From contig NZ_FQVM01000001.1 of NCBI RefSeq assembly GCF_900129365.1, forward strand, positions 124,001 through 188,000: 64,000 nt of DNA, read 5' to 3'. Below, one piece after another: positions 36,016 through 45,044 of the stretch; the first letter of the stretch is position 1; each line of letters begins with the position of its first letter. Origin of the DNA: Clostridium fallax (GTDB lineage: Bacteria; Bacillota; Clostridia; Clostridiales; Clostridiaceae). The notes under the pieces are model-generated. The model saw nothing but the letters and a program-made list of their open reading frames with translations, was not told where the DNA came from and did no database searches. A program made the translations under genes and the position numbers.

Positions 36016-36366
36016 TTATTTTATTAGTGTACTTTCCCATAGATAATAAATAGTAAAATCTTTATAATTATATCAAAATTTCTTATTTTATGGTATAAAA
36101 TTATATTTTCTTAACAAAAAAATATCCATATTACATTTTAATTATATTTATATAATTGTACAATATGAAAATTTCAATTTATAAGTAATAATTTAACTAT
36201 TTTTGTATAAATAAGCAATACATTTTACAACTTATTTTTAATTATTCAGCTAATAACTTAGCAAATTTTATACATTGTAAATTTTCAGGTCATAAATTTA
36301 ATAACTTTTATATATCACAAATTTTTTCTAGTTATCATATTTAAAATTATAGAACTCATATTAACA
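36016..36366. other. AT-rich intergenic stretch with nothing recognised
   Basis: About 350 bp between nth and the NAGPA-type gene contain no coding frame with a ribosome binding site and no RNA motif I recognise. A TATAAT box on the minus strand near 36070 could belong to the NAGPA promoter, but it lacks a good -35 box. Confidence 0.45.
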
Positions 36367-36415
36367 TAAAAAGATACATGATTAAAATATAATCTTTTAA
36401 TCATGTATCTTTTTT
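36367..36415 (-). terminator. Terminator of the cysK-nth operon
   Basis: A stem of about 18 bp (AAAGATACATGATTAAAA and its complement) lies 13 bp past the nth stop, with T residues on the minus strand. Confidence 0.88.
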
Positions 36416-36427
36416 ATAAAAAATATT

Positions 36428-37066
36428 TTATATTTTATTCTTATTTTCTTTAAAATAATCACAATAATCTCTTATAATACACTGACCACATTTGGGGTTT
36501 CTTGCTATGCAGCATCTTCTTCCATGAAAAATTATAAGGTGATGTGCTAAAGACCACTGATTTTTTGGTATAACTTTTTGCAGTTGCTTTTCTACATCTA
36601 AAACATTATCTCCCTTTGCTAAACCAATTCTATTTGCTACTCTAAAAACATGTGTATCCACTGCAATGGCAGGAATACCAAAAGCATTAGACATTACAAC
36701 ATTAGCTGTTTTTCTTCCTGCCCCTGCTAAAGATGTTATTCCTTCCATAGTCTTTGGAACTTCTCCATTAAAATTTTCTTTAAGTTGTCTACACATTAAT
36801 AATAAATTTTTAGATTTATTTCTATATAATCCAATAGTTTTTATTTTATTTTCTAATTCCTCTTGAGATAATTTTAAAAAATCATCTACTGTTGGATATT
36901 CTTTAAATAATGTTTTTGTAACCTCATTTACTTTCTTATCTGTAGTTTGTGCTGATAAAATAGTAGCTACTAAAAGCTGAAAAGGAGATTCATAATTTAA
37001 TTCACATTTAGCATCTGGATACTGTTTTTTTAATAATTCTAATACTTTTTCTGTTTTTTTATTCAT
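36428..37066 (-). CDS. nth: Endonuclease III
   Basis: Nth (212 residues) is a base-excision-repair DNA glycosylase/AP lyase for oxidised pyrimidines. It shows the helix-hairpin-helix (TSLAGAGRKTANVV) with the catalytic Lys, the catalytic Asp in VDTHVFRVANR and the C-terminal [4Fe-4S] cluster with spacing C-x6-C-x2-C-x5-C (CCIARNPKCGQCIIRDYC region). It is the last gene of the T-box operon, 11 bp after plsC, followed by a terminator. Confidence 0.96.
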   Translation of the reverse strand: MNKKTEKVLELLKKQYPDAKCELNYESPFQLLVATILSAQTTDKKVNEVTKTLFKEYPTVDDFLKLSQEELENKIKTIGLYRNKSKNLLLMCRQLKENFNGEVPKTMEGITSLAGAGRKTANVVMSNAFGIPAIAVDTHVFRVANRIGLAKGDNVLDVEKQLQKVIPKNQWSLAHHLIIFHGRRCCIARNPKCGQCIIRDYCDYFKENKNKI

Positions 37067-37077
37067 AATTACCTCCC

Positions 37078-37779
37078 TTATTTATAATATCCTCTATATT
37101 GTTCTGGTAATAATTTGGCTATACTATACATTATGTAATTCATAGTTCTATCTTCATATTTATGTTTATCTTCTAACTTTTCCTTTTTTTCAATAGTTAT
37201 TGGTTCTCCAAAGACTACGTTAACTTTAGCATTATGCCATTTTTCCGCGTCCATATTTCCTTCTAAATTTATAGGAAGTAATTCTTCTGTTCCCCAAATT
37301 CCTATTGGAATTATAGTTGCCCTTGTAAGCTTTGCAATTAGCAAAACTCCTTTTTTTCCTTGAAGCATTTCCTTTTTTCTACTTCTCGTTCCCTCTGGAA
37401 ATATTACAAGATTTTCACCACTTTTAACGATTTTAATTATCTTTGATATAGCATCTTTATCTGCTGAATTAGGCTTTATTGGTATTGTCTTTACTATTTT
37501 AGTTCCTAACTTTGTTACTGGATCATTTGATAATTTTACTCCTGCAACAAAATAAGGATCGTATTTCCTAAGCACCTTATTTAAAACAAGACCATCTGAA
37601 TTACTTAGATGATTTGATACAAATATTTTAGGACCTTTAACATTATCTATTCTTTCTATTCCTGTAATTTTTATATCTGCATATTTTTTTAAATCTTTTT
37701 TTACAAGCATATAACTTATTTCTCTTACCCACTTTTCAGGTAATTTATCAATTAAATAAGCTACCCATGATGGAATCAT
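37078..37779 (-). CDS. Lysophospholipid acyltransferase family protein (PlsC-like)
   Basis: The 233-residue protein belongs to the PlsC (1-acyl-glycerol-3-phosphate acyltransferase) family. The catalytic motif NHLSNSD (NH-x4-D) and the glycerol-phosphate-binding motif FPEGTRS are present, at the usual spacing. A hydrophobic N-terminal segment should attach it to the membrane. It would add a fatty acid to lysophosphatidic acid or a related lipid. I place the start at ATG 37779, 6 nt after AAGGGTG; a GTG at 37788 overlaps that site. It lies 37 bp after queG and 11 bp before nth. Confidence 0.9.
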   Translation of the reverse strand: MIPSWVAYLIDKLPEKWVREISYMLVKKDLKKYADIKITGIERIDNVKGPKIFVSNHLSNSDGLVLNKVLRKYDPYFVAGVKLSNDPVTKLGTKIVKTIPIKPNSADKDAISKIIKIVKSGENLVIFPEGTRSRKKEMLQGKKGVLLIAKLTRATIIPIGIWGTEELLPINLEGNMDAEKWHNAKVNVVFGEPITIEKKEKLEDKHKYEDRTMNYIMYSIAKLLPEQYRGYYK

Positions 37780-37816
37780 AACTATCACCCTTCCCTTTTT
37801 ACCAAATAATAAAATT

Positions 37817-38830
37817 TTACTCTGTCTTAGATAAATCTAAAATCCTATTTTTATACTCCTCTAAATAAGATGATTGGAATTTCATATTATATATACCTTC
37901 TTCTATTTCTTCTTTACTTAAAGCATATTTTCTTATTATAGAATTTCTACTTAAAACATTTTTTCCTCTCCATCCACAAGAAGTTAATTTTATACTTTTA
38001 TTAAAATCTCCCTTAGTTATGGTTATTAGTTTATCTGTAAGATTTTCATTCATAAAATCTAATGGATAAAATTCTTTTATACCACTATACTTTATATATT
38101 TATTAAAAGGACAAACTTTTTGACAAGTATCACATCCAAATATTCTCCCATTTAATATATTAAACCATTTATCATCTATATCCTTTTTTTGAGTTATAAA
38201 AGATAAGCATATATTACTATTTTTTTTGTTTTTATTTATTGATTTAGTTGGACAATTTTTATAGCATAAATCACAAATACCACATTCCTTAAATTTTAGT
38301 AAATCTTCTAAATGTTTTCCGTCATCATCATAACTTTCCATAACTAAATCAGTAATTATTTCTCCTAAAAATACATAAGAACCATATTGCTTAGTTATTA
38401 ACATGTTGTTTTTACCAATAAATCCTATTCCAGATAAATAAGCTATATATCTTTCTGGTAAGGGATTACTATCTACAAATCTTTCTGCCTTTCCTCCTAG
38501 AGTTTCTATAAAACCACATATTTTTTCTAAGTAAGAATTTACTACCTTATGGTAATCTTCTCCTCTAGTATATACTGAAAAACCATTTTCTTTATATTCA
38601 TAATTATGTAGATAAGGGAAAGCTATAGATATTATAGTTTTCCCTTCATTTAAATACTGTAACGGATTTATTCTTTTTTCTAAAATTTCTTCTTCAAAAG
38701 GATTTTCTAAATTTAATTTTTTTCTATCTAATAGAAAATCCCTTAGCTCAATAAATTCTCTACATCTTACAAAACCTATTAAATCTAATCCTAAGCCTCT
38801 GCAAAAATTTTCTATATTATTTCTAATCAT
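37817..38830 (-). CDS. queG: Epoxyqueuosine reductase
   Basis: QueG (337 residues) reduces epoxyqueuosine to queuosine in tRNA, the last step of the pathway. It uses cobalamin and two [4Fe-4S] clusters. The cluster motifs are CGICDLCYKNCP and CDTCQKVCP, and the conserved YTRGEDYHKVV and LPERYIAYLSGIGFIGKNN regions are present. The length is a little shorter than Gram-negative enzymes with extra repeat domains. It lies 16 bp after cysE. No other queuosine gene is in the window. Confidence 0.94.
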   Translation of the reverse strand: MIRNNIENFCRGLGLDLIGFVRCREFIELRDFLLDRKKLNLENPFEEEILEKRINPLQYLNEGKTIISIAFPYLHNYEYKENGFSVYTRGEDYHKVVNSYLEKICGFIETLGGKAERFVDSNPLPERYIAYLSGIGFIGKNNMLITKQYGSYVFLGEIITDLVMESYDDDGKHLEDLLKFKECGICDLCYKNCPTKSINKNKKNSNICLSFITQKKDIDDKWFNILNGRIFGCDTCQKVCPFNKYIKYSGIKEFYPLDFMNENLTDKLITITKGDFNKSIKLTSCGWRGKNVLSRNSIIRKYALSKEEIEEGIYNMKFQSSYLEEYKNRILDLSKTE

Positions 38831-38846
38831 TTTTATCTACCTTTAT

Positions 38847-39434
38847 TTATATAATCATATTATTATATATTGTCTTCTTTTCACCAATATAATTCTCTAT
38901 TTCAATTATAACAGAAGATTCTTTTCTTTCTATATTTTTTGCCGGAATTCCAACTGCTGTTGAATAGGCTGGTACATCTTTTACAACAACTGCATTAGCT
39001 CCAATTTTTGAATTATTCCCTATATTTATAGGACCTAATACTTTAGCACCAGAACCTATTATAACATTATCGCCTACTGTTGGATGTCTTTTTCCCTTAT
39101 CTTTCCCTGTACCTCCTAAAGTCACTCCATGATAAATAGTTACATTATCTCCAACCTCTGCTGTTTCTCCAATTACTATTCCCATACCATGATCCATAAA
39201 TAGTCCTCTTCCTATTTTTGCTCCAGGGTGAATCTCTATTCCAGTAAAAAATCTTCCTAATTGAGAAATAAGCCTTGCCATAAAAAACATCCTTTTACTA
39301 TAAAACCAATGAGATAATCTATAGAAAATTAATGCATGAATAGAAGGATATAAGAAAAAAACTTCTAAAAAACTTCTGGCTGCCGGATCGTTTTTCATAA
39401 TATTTTTTACATCATATTTTAAATTTTTAAACAT
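38847..39434 (-). CDS. cysE: Serine O-acetyltransferase
   Basis: CysE (195 residues, the short EpsC-like form) makes O-acetylserine from serine and acetyl-CoA, the first step of cysteine synthesis. It has an N-terminal helical part (NDPAARSFLEVFFLYPS) and a left-handed beta-helix of hexapeptide repeats (HPGAKIGRGLFMDHGMGIVI, GETAEVGDNVTIYHGVTLGG). I place the start at ATG 39434 (MFKNLKYDVKN), with AAGGGAG upstream; the earlier start would add residues not usual for the family. The gene is 51 bp after cysK. Confidence 0.95.
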   Translation of the reverse strand: MFKNLKYDVKNIMKNDPAARSFLEVFFLYPSIHALIFYRLSHWFYSKRMFFMARLISQLGRFFTGIEIHPGAKIGRGLFMDHGMGIVIGETAEVGDNVTIYHGVTLGGTGKDKGKRHPTVGDNVIIGSGAKVLGPINIGNNSKIGANAVVVKDVPAYSTAVGIPAKNIERKESSVIIEIENYIGEKKTIYNNMII

Positions 39435-39485
39435 AAAATCTCCCTTCCTTATCTTGATTACAGTAATAAAAATTCCTTTCATTCA

Positions 39486-40394
39486 CTAATCATAAAGTCC
39501 CATAGATAAATACTTTTCTCCTCCATCTGGTGATATTGCTAATATTTTTTTATTAGGGCCTAATTCTTTTGCAACAGTTAAAGCTCCAAAAAGTGAAGCA
39601 CCAGAAGATATTCCAATTAATATTCCTTCTTTTTCACTATATGATTTAGATATCTTAAAAGCATCTTCATCCCTTACTTTAATAATTCTATCTACTACGC
39701 TTTCATTATAAATATCAGGTATAAATCCAGCTCCTATGCCCTGAATTTTATGAGGACCTGCCTCTCCTCCTGATAGAACTGGTGAATTAAAAGGCTCAAC
39801 AGCAATTATTAATATATCCTTTTTCTTTTCTTTAAGCTTTTTACCTATTCCAGATATAGTTCCACCAGTACCTACTCCAGCTATAAAAACATCAAGGTCA
39901 GGTATATCTTTTAATATTTCCTCTGCTGTAGTTTCATAATGCTTTTCTGCATTTGCTAAATTGTTAAATTGCTGCGGCATAAAGTATCCCCTGTTTTTTA
40001 CTAATTCTTTCGCCTTTTCAATAGCGCCTTGCATTCCTTTGCTTCCATCTGTTAGTATAAGCTCTGCGCCATATGCCTTTATTATATCTCTTCTTTCTTT
40101 ACTCATAGTTTCTGGCATAGTTATTATAACCTTATATCCCTTTAATCTTCCTATCATAGCTATACCAATACCAGTATTTCCACTTGTAGGCTCTACAATA
40201 ATATCCCCTTTTTTAATTATCCCCATTTTCTCAGCTTTTTCTATCATTCCTAAAGCAGCTCTATCTTTTATACTCCCACCTGGATTAAATTTTTCAAGCT
40301 TTAAATAAACTTCTGAATCATTATTTCCTACTAAATTATTTACTTTAACTATAGGTGTATTTCCCACTAAATCTAAAACATTATTAACTAACAT
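39486..40394 (-). CDS. cysK: Cysteine synthase A
   Basis: CysK (302 residues) makes cysteine from O-acetylserine and sulfide. The PLP lysine lies in GGSIKDRAAL (about residue 42), the substrate loop reads EPTSGNTGIG and the PLP phosphate-binding loop is GVGTGGTISG. The C-terminal SPDGGEKYLS is present. It is the first gene after the cysteine T-box, so its expression should rise when charged tRNA-Cys falls. It forms a pathway pair with cysE. Confidence 0.96.
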   Translation of the reverse strand: MLVNNVLDLVGNTPIVKVNNLVGNNDSEVYLKLEKFNPGGSIKDRAALGMIEKAEKMGIIKKGDIIVEPTSGNTGIGIAMIGRLKGYKVIITMPETMSKERRDIIKAYGAELILTDGSKGMQGAIEKAKELVKNRGYFMPQQFNNLANAEKHYETTAEEILKDIPDLDVFIAGVGTGGTISGIGKKLKEKKKDILIIAVEPFNSPVLSGGEAGPHKIQGIGAGFIPDIYNESVVDRIIKVRDEDAFKISKSYSEKEGILIGISSGASLFGALTVAKELGPNKKILAISPDGGEKYLSMGLYD

Positions 40395-40477
40395 ATTAAA
40401 ACCTCCAAAAATATTATTATAAAATAATCTATATTAAATTTTACGTAAAATTTTTTATTTTAAATTTGTATACAAAA

Positions 40478-40740
40478 AAAGCCTCATCTCTATCTCTAGA
40501 GACGAAGCTATAACTCCGCGGTTCCACTCTAATTAACTTAAAAGTCCTCTTAAATCAAGCACAAATATGCTCTATTACTATAACGGGTAATCCCGGGATA
40601 CCATACTAAAGTTTCAGGTTCCAACTCTATAGTGCACTTCACATAAATTCTAAGTAGAAGGCTTTCACCGTTCCTTCCTCTCTGTAACTATCCTCTACGC
40701 TACTTTACTACTTCATAGTCTTTTCCGAGTAATCTGATAA
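40478..40740 (-). ncRNA. Cysteine T-box leader
   Basis: The T-box sequence AGAGTGGAACCGCGG reads on the minus strand at about 40533-40517. Upstream lies Stem I with the specifier TGC (40636-40634), a Cys codon, followed by a purine as usual. The terminator is a 12-bp stem (AGCTTCGTCTCT with AGAGATGAGGCT, two G-T pairs) and a T-run at about 40478-40512. Uncharged tRNA-Cys should stabilise the antiterminator and turn on cysK-cysE and the genes after them. Confidence 0.94.
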
Positions 40741-40754
40741 GAATTATATATTTT

Positions 40755-40782
40755 ATTATATGCTAAAATTGTTAAATGTCAA
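40755..40782 (-). promoter_or_regulatory. Promoter of the T-box operon
   Basis: A consensus TTGACA (40782-40777), a 16-bp spacer and TATAAT (40760-40755) lie on the minus strand just upstream of the T-box. Confidence 0.8.
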
Positions 40783-40799
40783 CCAACAATTTTATACAT

Positions 40800-42068
40800 T
40801 TATTTTTCCTTTTTCTCTCTTTTCTTTTTCCAAGCTGGAAGAAGTATTTCATCTATTATATCATGCATTAAAACTACCCCTACAAGCTTATCTTCATTAT
40901 CTAATACTGGTATAGAAAATAAATCATATTTAGTAATTAGCTCTACTGCTTCATCTATTTCTAAGTTATCCTTTAATACCGCATCAGATTTTTTCATAAT
41001 TTCTTTCATATTTACATTATTATTAGCCATTACTAAATCTCTAATATCTACAACTCCCTGAAGTCTCTCTTCTTCATCTGTTATATAAATATAATACATA
41101 ACTTCTTCTTCTGGTTCTGTTTCCTTTAATAAAGCTACAGTATCTCCTACTGTTAAATCCATATTAAAGGAAATAAAGTCCTTATTCATTATACTTCCAA
41201 CAGACTCATCTCCATACCTTAAAAGCTCTTTGATTTCTTCAACGTCTTCATTTTCTAGATTAAATAAAATTCTTTCTCTTTCGTCCTCATCTAATTCCTC
41301 TAAAAACTCTGCAATTTCATCATTAGGCATGTTTTCTAAAACTTCTAAAGCCTTACTATCACTTAATTCTTTTATAAATTCACCTTTATATTCTGGCTCT
41401 ATTTCCTCTAATGCATCAGCTACTAAGTCATCATCTAAAACTTCAAATATTCTTTTTCTTTGCTTATCATCAAGTTCTTCTAATATATCTGCAAGATCTG
41501 CTGGGTGAAGAGTTGATAACTTTTTATAAGGAACCTGAATTTGAAGAGCATCATTAACCATTTCTAATGATTCAACATCATCCCACATAAGAACTCTATC
41601 TTCAGTATCTTTTCCTAAAAGTTTAAGAATTATCTTTCCAAGTCTTTCTATTCCCTTTCTTCTAAATTTAACAAGATTACCTGTCTCAACAGCTACAACT
41701 CTATATTCACCAGCAATTTCTGCTATTCTTAAATCATTAACTCTAACTACTTTTTTACCATTTATATCAACTATTTTTTTATCTAACAAATGATGAGATA
41801 GAAGATAGCTATAATTTCTCGGAAGAATTTCTTTTCCTCCCTTACTCTGTATTCTTATTTTTCCATTTTCCTTCATATAAAATCCAATATACCTAAATTC
41901 ATAATCAAATATAGAATTATCTATTTTTACCCTATATCCAATTATCCTAGGATATCCATCCTCTGTAGTAACATAAACGTCTTTTAATATTCCAAGCACA
42001 TCATCAAATTCGTCATATATTTTTTTATTTAATATGTTACTAAATAGAAATACCGATAACTTCTTCAT
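40800..42068 (-). CDS. PRC-barrel / MgtE_N / CBS-domain protein, no membrane part
   Basis: The 422-residue protein has a PRC-barrel-like N-terminus (ILKDVYVTTEDGYPRIIGYRVK region and a second copy near residues 95-150), an MgtE N-terminal domain (about 180-290, LHPADLADILEELDDKQR) and a CBS pair (about 295-410). The membrane channel domain of the Mg2+ transporter MgtE is absent, and no hydrophobic segment is visible. It is probably a soluble sensor of Mg2+ or adenine nucleotides. Proteins of this layout are known from clostridia without an assigned role. The C-terminus is very basic (KKKREKKEK). It is a single unit. Confidence 0.85.
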   Translation of the reverse strand: MKKLSVFLFSNILNKKIYDEFDDVLGILKDVYVTTEDGYPRIIGYRVKIDNSIFDYEFRYIGFYMKENGKIRIQSKGGKEILPRNYSYLLSHHLLDKKIVDINGKKVVRVNDLRIAEIAGEYRVVAVETGNLVKFRRKGIERLGKIILKLLGKDTEDRVLMWDDVESLEMVNDALQIQVPYKKLSTLHPADLADILEELDDKQRKRIFEVLDDDLVADALEEIEPEYKGEFIKELSDSKALEVLENMPNDEIAEFLEELDEDERERILFNLENEDVEEIKELLRYGDESVGSIMNKDFISFNMDLTVGDTVALLKETEPEEEVMYYIYITDEEERLQGVVDIRDLVMANNNVNMKEIMKKSDAVLKDNLEIDEAVELITKYDLFSIPVLDNEDKLVGVVLMHDIIDEILLPAWKKKREKKEK

Positions 42069-42275
42069 GTCCTCACCTCTTACCTATATAATTCTGTACT
42101 ATTTTATATTATAACACTTATACTTTGCAACAATAGTAGTTATTAAATTAGTGTTTTGTTATTTTTTTATTTATAAATATCTATTTTATTGTAAAACTTA
42201 CTAATCTCCTCTTACTTTATTTTTTATAATCCTTATGCTAATATTATTTAGTAATTTATAAAAGGAGTTTTGTAT

Positions 42276-44210
42276 ATGAAACTAGCAAAAAAATTTTTAC
42301 CTATTTGCAAAGAAGATTTAAAAAAAGCTAATATAGATACACTAGATTTTATTATTGTAACAGGAGATGCTTATGTAGACCATCCATCTTTTGGTACTGC
42401 CATAATCGGAAGGACCTTAGAAGCTTGTGGATTTACAGTTGGAATAATAGCACAACCTAATTGGCATGATGCAGAAGATTTTAAAAAACTGGGAAAACCT
42501 AAATATGGATTTTTAGTTAACTCTGGAAATATAGACTCAATGGTAAATCATTATACTGCTGCCAAAAGAAGAAGACATGATGATTTATACTCCCCCGGTG
42601 GTAAATCAGGATTTAGACCAGATAGAGCAGTAATTGTATACTGTAATAGAGTACGTGAAGCTTTTAAAGATGTTCCTATTATAATTGGTGGAATTGAAGC
42701 TTCACTTAGAAGATTTGCCCATTATGATTATTGGGACAACAAAGTTAGAAGAAGTATTTTAGTAGACTCAAAAGCTGATTTGCTTATATATGGTATGGGT
42801 GAAAAAACAGTTACTCAGATAGCTAATCTTGTAACCTATGGAATGGACATAAAAAAAATAAATGATGTTAGAGGAACTTGTTATATGACAAATGATATTT
42901 CATCATTAAAAGATTATATAGAAGTTCCATCCTTTGAAGAGGTTTCAGAAAATAAAAAATCTTATGGAGAAGCGTATAAATTAGAATATTATGAACAAGA
43001 TTCCGTTAGAGGAAAAACAATTGTACAAAAGCATGGAGACAGATATTTAGTTCAAAATTCTCCTCAACTTCCATTAACTGAAGAAGAGATGGACTTTACA
43101 TACAATCTTCCATACATGAGAAGACCTCATACAATTTATGATTCTCAAGGAGGAATCCCTGCAATAAATGAAGTTAAATTTTCTATTACTAGCCATAGAG
43201 GTTGTTTTGGGTCCTGTTCTTTCTGTGCATTAACTTTTCATCAAGGAAGAATGATCCAAAACAGAAGTAGTGACTCTATTGTTGATGAAGCTAAACTTCT
43301 AACAACCTTTGATGATTTTAAGGGATACATTCATGATATAGGTGGTCCTACAGCAAACTTTAGACATAAAAGCTGTAAAAAGCAAGAAACCTATGGAACT
43401 TGTAAAACAAAGCAATGTATGTTCCCAAAACCATGTAAAAACTTAATTATAGATCATAAAGAATATTTAAGTGTTTTAAGAAAAGTTAGAAGTCTTCCTG
43501 GAATAAAAAAAGTATTTATTCGTTCTGGAATAAGATATGATTATTTAATTCATGATAAAAATAATGAATTCTTCACAGATTTATGTAAGTATCACATAAG
43601 TGGTCAATTAAAGGTAGCACCAGAACATGTAAGTGATAAGGTTCTTTCTCAAATGGGAAAACCTAATAGAGAAGTTTATGATAGATTTGTAAAAAAATAT
43701 TTTGAAATAAATAAAAAAATAAATAAAAAGCAATTTCTTGTACCTTATTTAATGAGTTCTCACCCTGGAAGTGATTTAGATGCAGCTATAGAACTAGCAT
43801 TATATATAAAAGAAATGGGTTATACCCCTGAACAGGTTCAAGATTTTTATCCTACACCTGGAAGTCTTTCTACCACTATATATTATACTGGAATAAATCC
43901 TTTAACAGGAGAGAAGGTATATACACCAAAAACTCAAGAGGAAAAAGACATGCAAAGAGCCTTAATGCAATTTACAGTTCCTAAAAACTACAATACTGTA
44001 AAGAAAGCATTAATAAAAGCAGGAAGAGAAGATTTAATAGGAAAAGGACCAAACTGTTTAATTGATTGGAACGGCCCTAAACATAACAGTAAACAAAATC
44101 AAAGAAAACATAAAAGCTCACAAAAAAATAATGATAAACCTTCTTTAAAAGGTAATAAAAGTTTTAAAAAATCAAAAAGAGATTTTCATTCTAATAAAAA
44201 TAGAAATTAA
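42276..44210 (+). CDS. ygiQ: YgiQ-family radical SAM protein
   Basis: The 644-residue protein has a radical SAM core with the CxxxCxxC cluster motif (CFGSCSFC), preceded by an N-terminal B12-binding-like region (TGDAYVDHPSFGTAIIGR). The C-terminal tail is Lys-, Asn- and Ser-rich. The family is called YgiQ; its reaction is unknown. I place the start at ATG 42276, 8 nt after AAAGGAG; the TTG at 42270 is too close to that site. It stands alone and is followed by a strong terminator. Confidence 0.93.
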   Translation: MKLAKKFLPICKEDLKKANIDTLDFIIVTGDAYVDHPSFGTAIIGRTLEACGFTVGIIAQPNWHDAEDFKKLGKPKYGFLVNSGNIDSMVNHYTAAKRRRHDDLYSPGGKSGFRPDRAVIVYCNRVREAFKDVPIIIGGIEASLRRFAHYDYWDNKVRRSILVDSKADLLIYGMGEKTVTQIANLVTYGMDIKKINDVRGTCYMTNDISSLKDYIEVPSFEEVSENKKSYGEAYKLEYYEQDSVRGKTIVQKHGDRYLVQNSPQLPLTEEEMDFTYNLPYMRRPHTIYDSQGGIPAINEVKFSITSHRGCFGSCSFCALTFHQGRMIQNRSSDSIVDEAKLLTTFDDFKGYIHDIGGPTANFRHKSCKKQETYGTCKTKQCMFPKPCKNLIIDHKEYLSVLRKVRSLPGIKKVFIRSGIRYDYLIHDKNNEFFTDLCKYHISGQLKVAPEHVSDKVLSQMGKPNREVYDRFVKKYFEINKKINKKQFLVPYLMSSHPGSDLDAAIELALYIKEMGYTPEQVQDFYPTPGSLSTTIYYTGINPLTGEKVYTPKTQEEKDMQRALMQFTVPKNYNTVKKALIKAGREDLIGKGPNCLIDWNGPKHNSKQNQRKHKSSQKNNDKPSLKGNKSFKKSKRDFHSNKNRN

Positions 44211-44246
44211 ATATTTTACACTAAACAATTTTTATAAAAATAACAG

Positions 44247-44285
44247 CTACAAGATAAAGTTTAACTTTTATCTTGTAGTTTTTTG
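44247..44285 (+). terminator. Terminator of ygiQ
   Basis: CTACAAGATAAA and its complement form a 12-bp stem followed by TTTTTT. Confidence 0.88.
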
Positions 44286-44341
44286 TTAAATAGGATTAAT
44301 ATTTTAATAAAACTTATAAACTAATTTCAATATAAACTTTT

Positions 44342-44995
44342 CTAATTATTTTTTTTAAAACTATCATAAGAATATATAGATAACCATAATACAACTACAG
44401 TTCCTATAAGAGAATATGGAAATATTTCCACTTTTAAAATTTTTAAAATCATCTCAAAAATTATTATCATTATAGTTCCCATAGTATAGTTCATTCCTAT
44501 TTTATTTATATAATTTTTATTGAAGTTAATTTTACAAACTAATAATAAAAATACTAATATTCCTATATAAATTAAATCCATTATTAATTGGTTATTCAAT
44601 GATATTGAATAACCTATAACTTCAGATAAATTAATTTTTGTATCTGTTATTTTTAGTATTATAATATAAATTGTCCATATAACAGCCATTATCACATAAC
44701 TAAAATTAAAGTTTACCTTAAAATTTCTCCAAAAAATATAAAAACAATTCCAAATCATTAAGGGAATATATATAAATCTTAAAAATACTAAATTTTTAAA
44801 ATATATAACATTTATTTGTTTGCTTATTAAAGTTAATATTATCAATGAAATAGTCTCTATTATTATTAATGATATAATAATTTCAGTAAAAATTTTTATT
44901 TTTTTAGGAGCTTTTTTTAATGTTATCAATAATAAATTTAAGGATAAAAATAAAATAAGTAACAACATAAGAAAGTATAGAAAAATCCTTAGCAT
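44342..44995 (-). CDS. Membrane protein of unknown function
   Basis: The 217-residue protein consists almost wholly of about seven hydrophobic segments joined by short basic loops. I recognise no family. It has a good GGAG ribosome binding site (AAGAGAAGGAGAAATATG region) and lies 49 bp downstream of the lipid kinase gene on the same strand, so the two may be co-expressed. No catalytic motif is seen. Confidence 0.7.
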   Translation of the reverse strand: MLRIFLYFLMLLLILFLSLNLLLITLKKAPKKIKIFTEIIISLIIIETISLIILTLISKQINVIYFKNLVFLRFIYIPLMIWNCFYIFWRNFKVNFNFSYVIMAVIWTIYIIILKITDTKINLSEVIGYSISLNNQLIMDLIYIGILVFLLLVCKINFNKNYINKIGMNYTMGTIMIIIFEMILKILKVEIFPYSLIGTVVVLWLSIYSYDSFKKNN

Positions 44996-45044
44996 ATTTC
45001 TCCTTCTCTTAAAGTATTGTTACTTATATTTATTAAAATATGTT

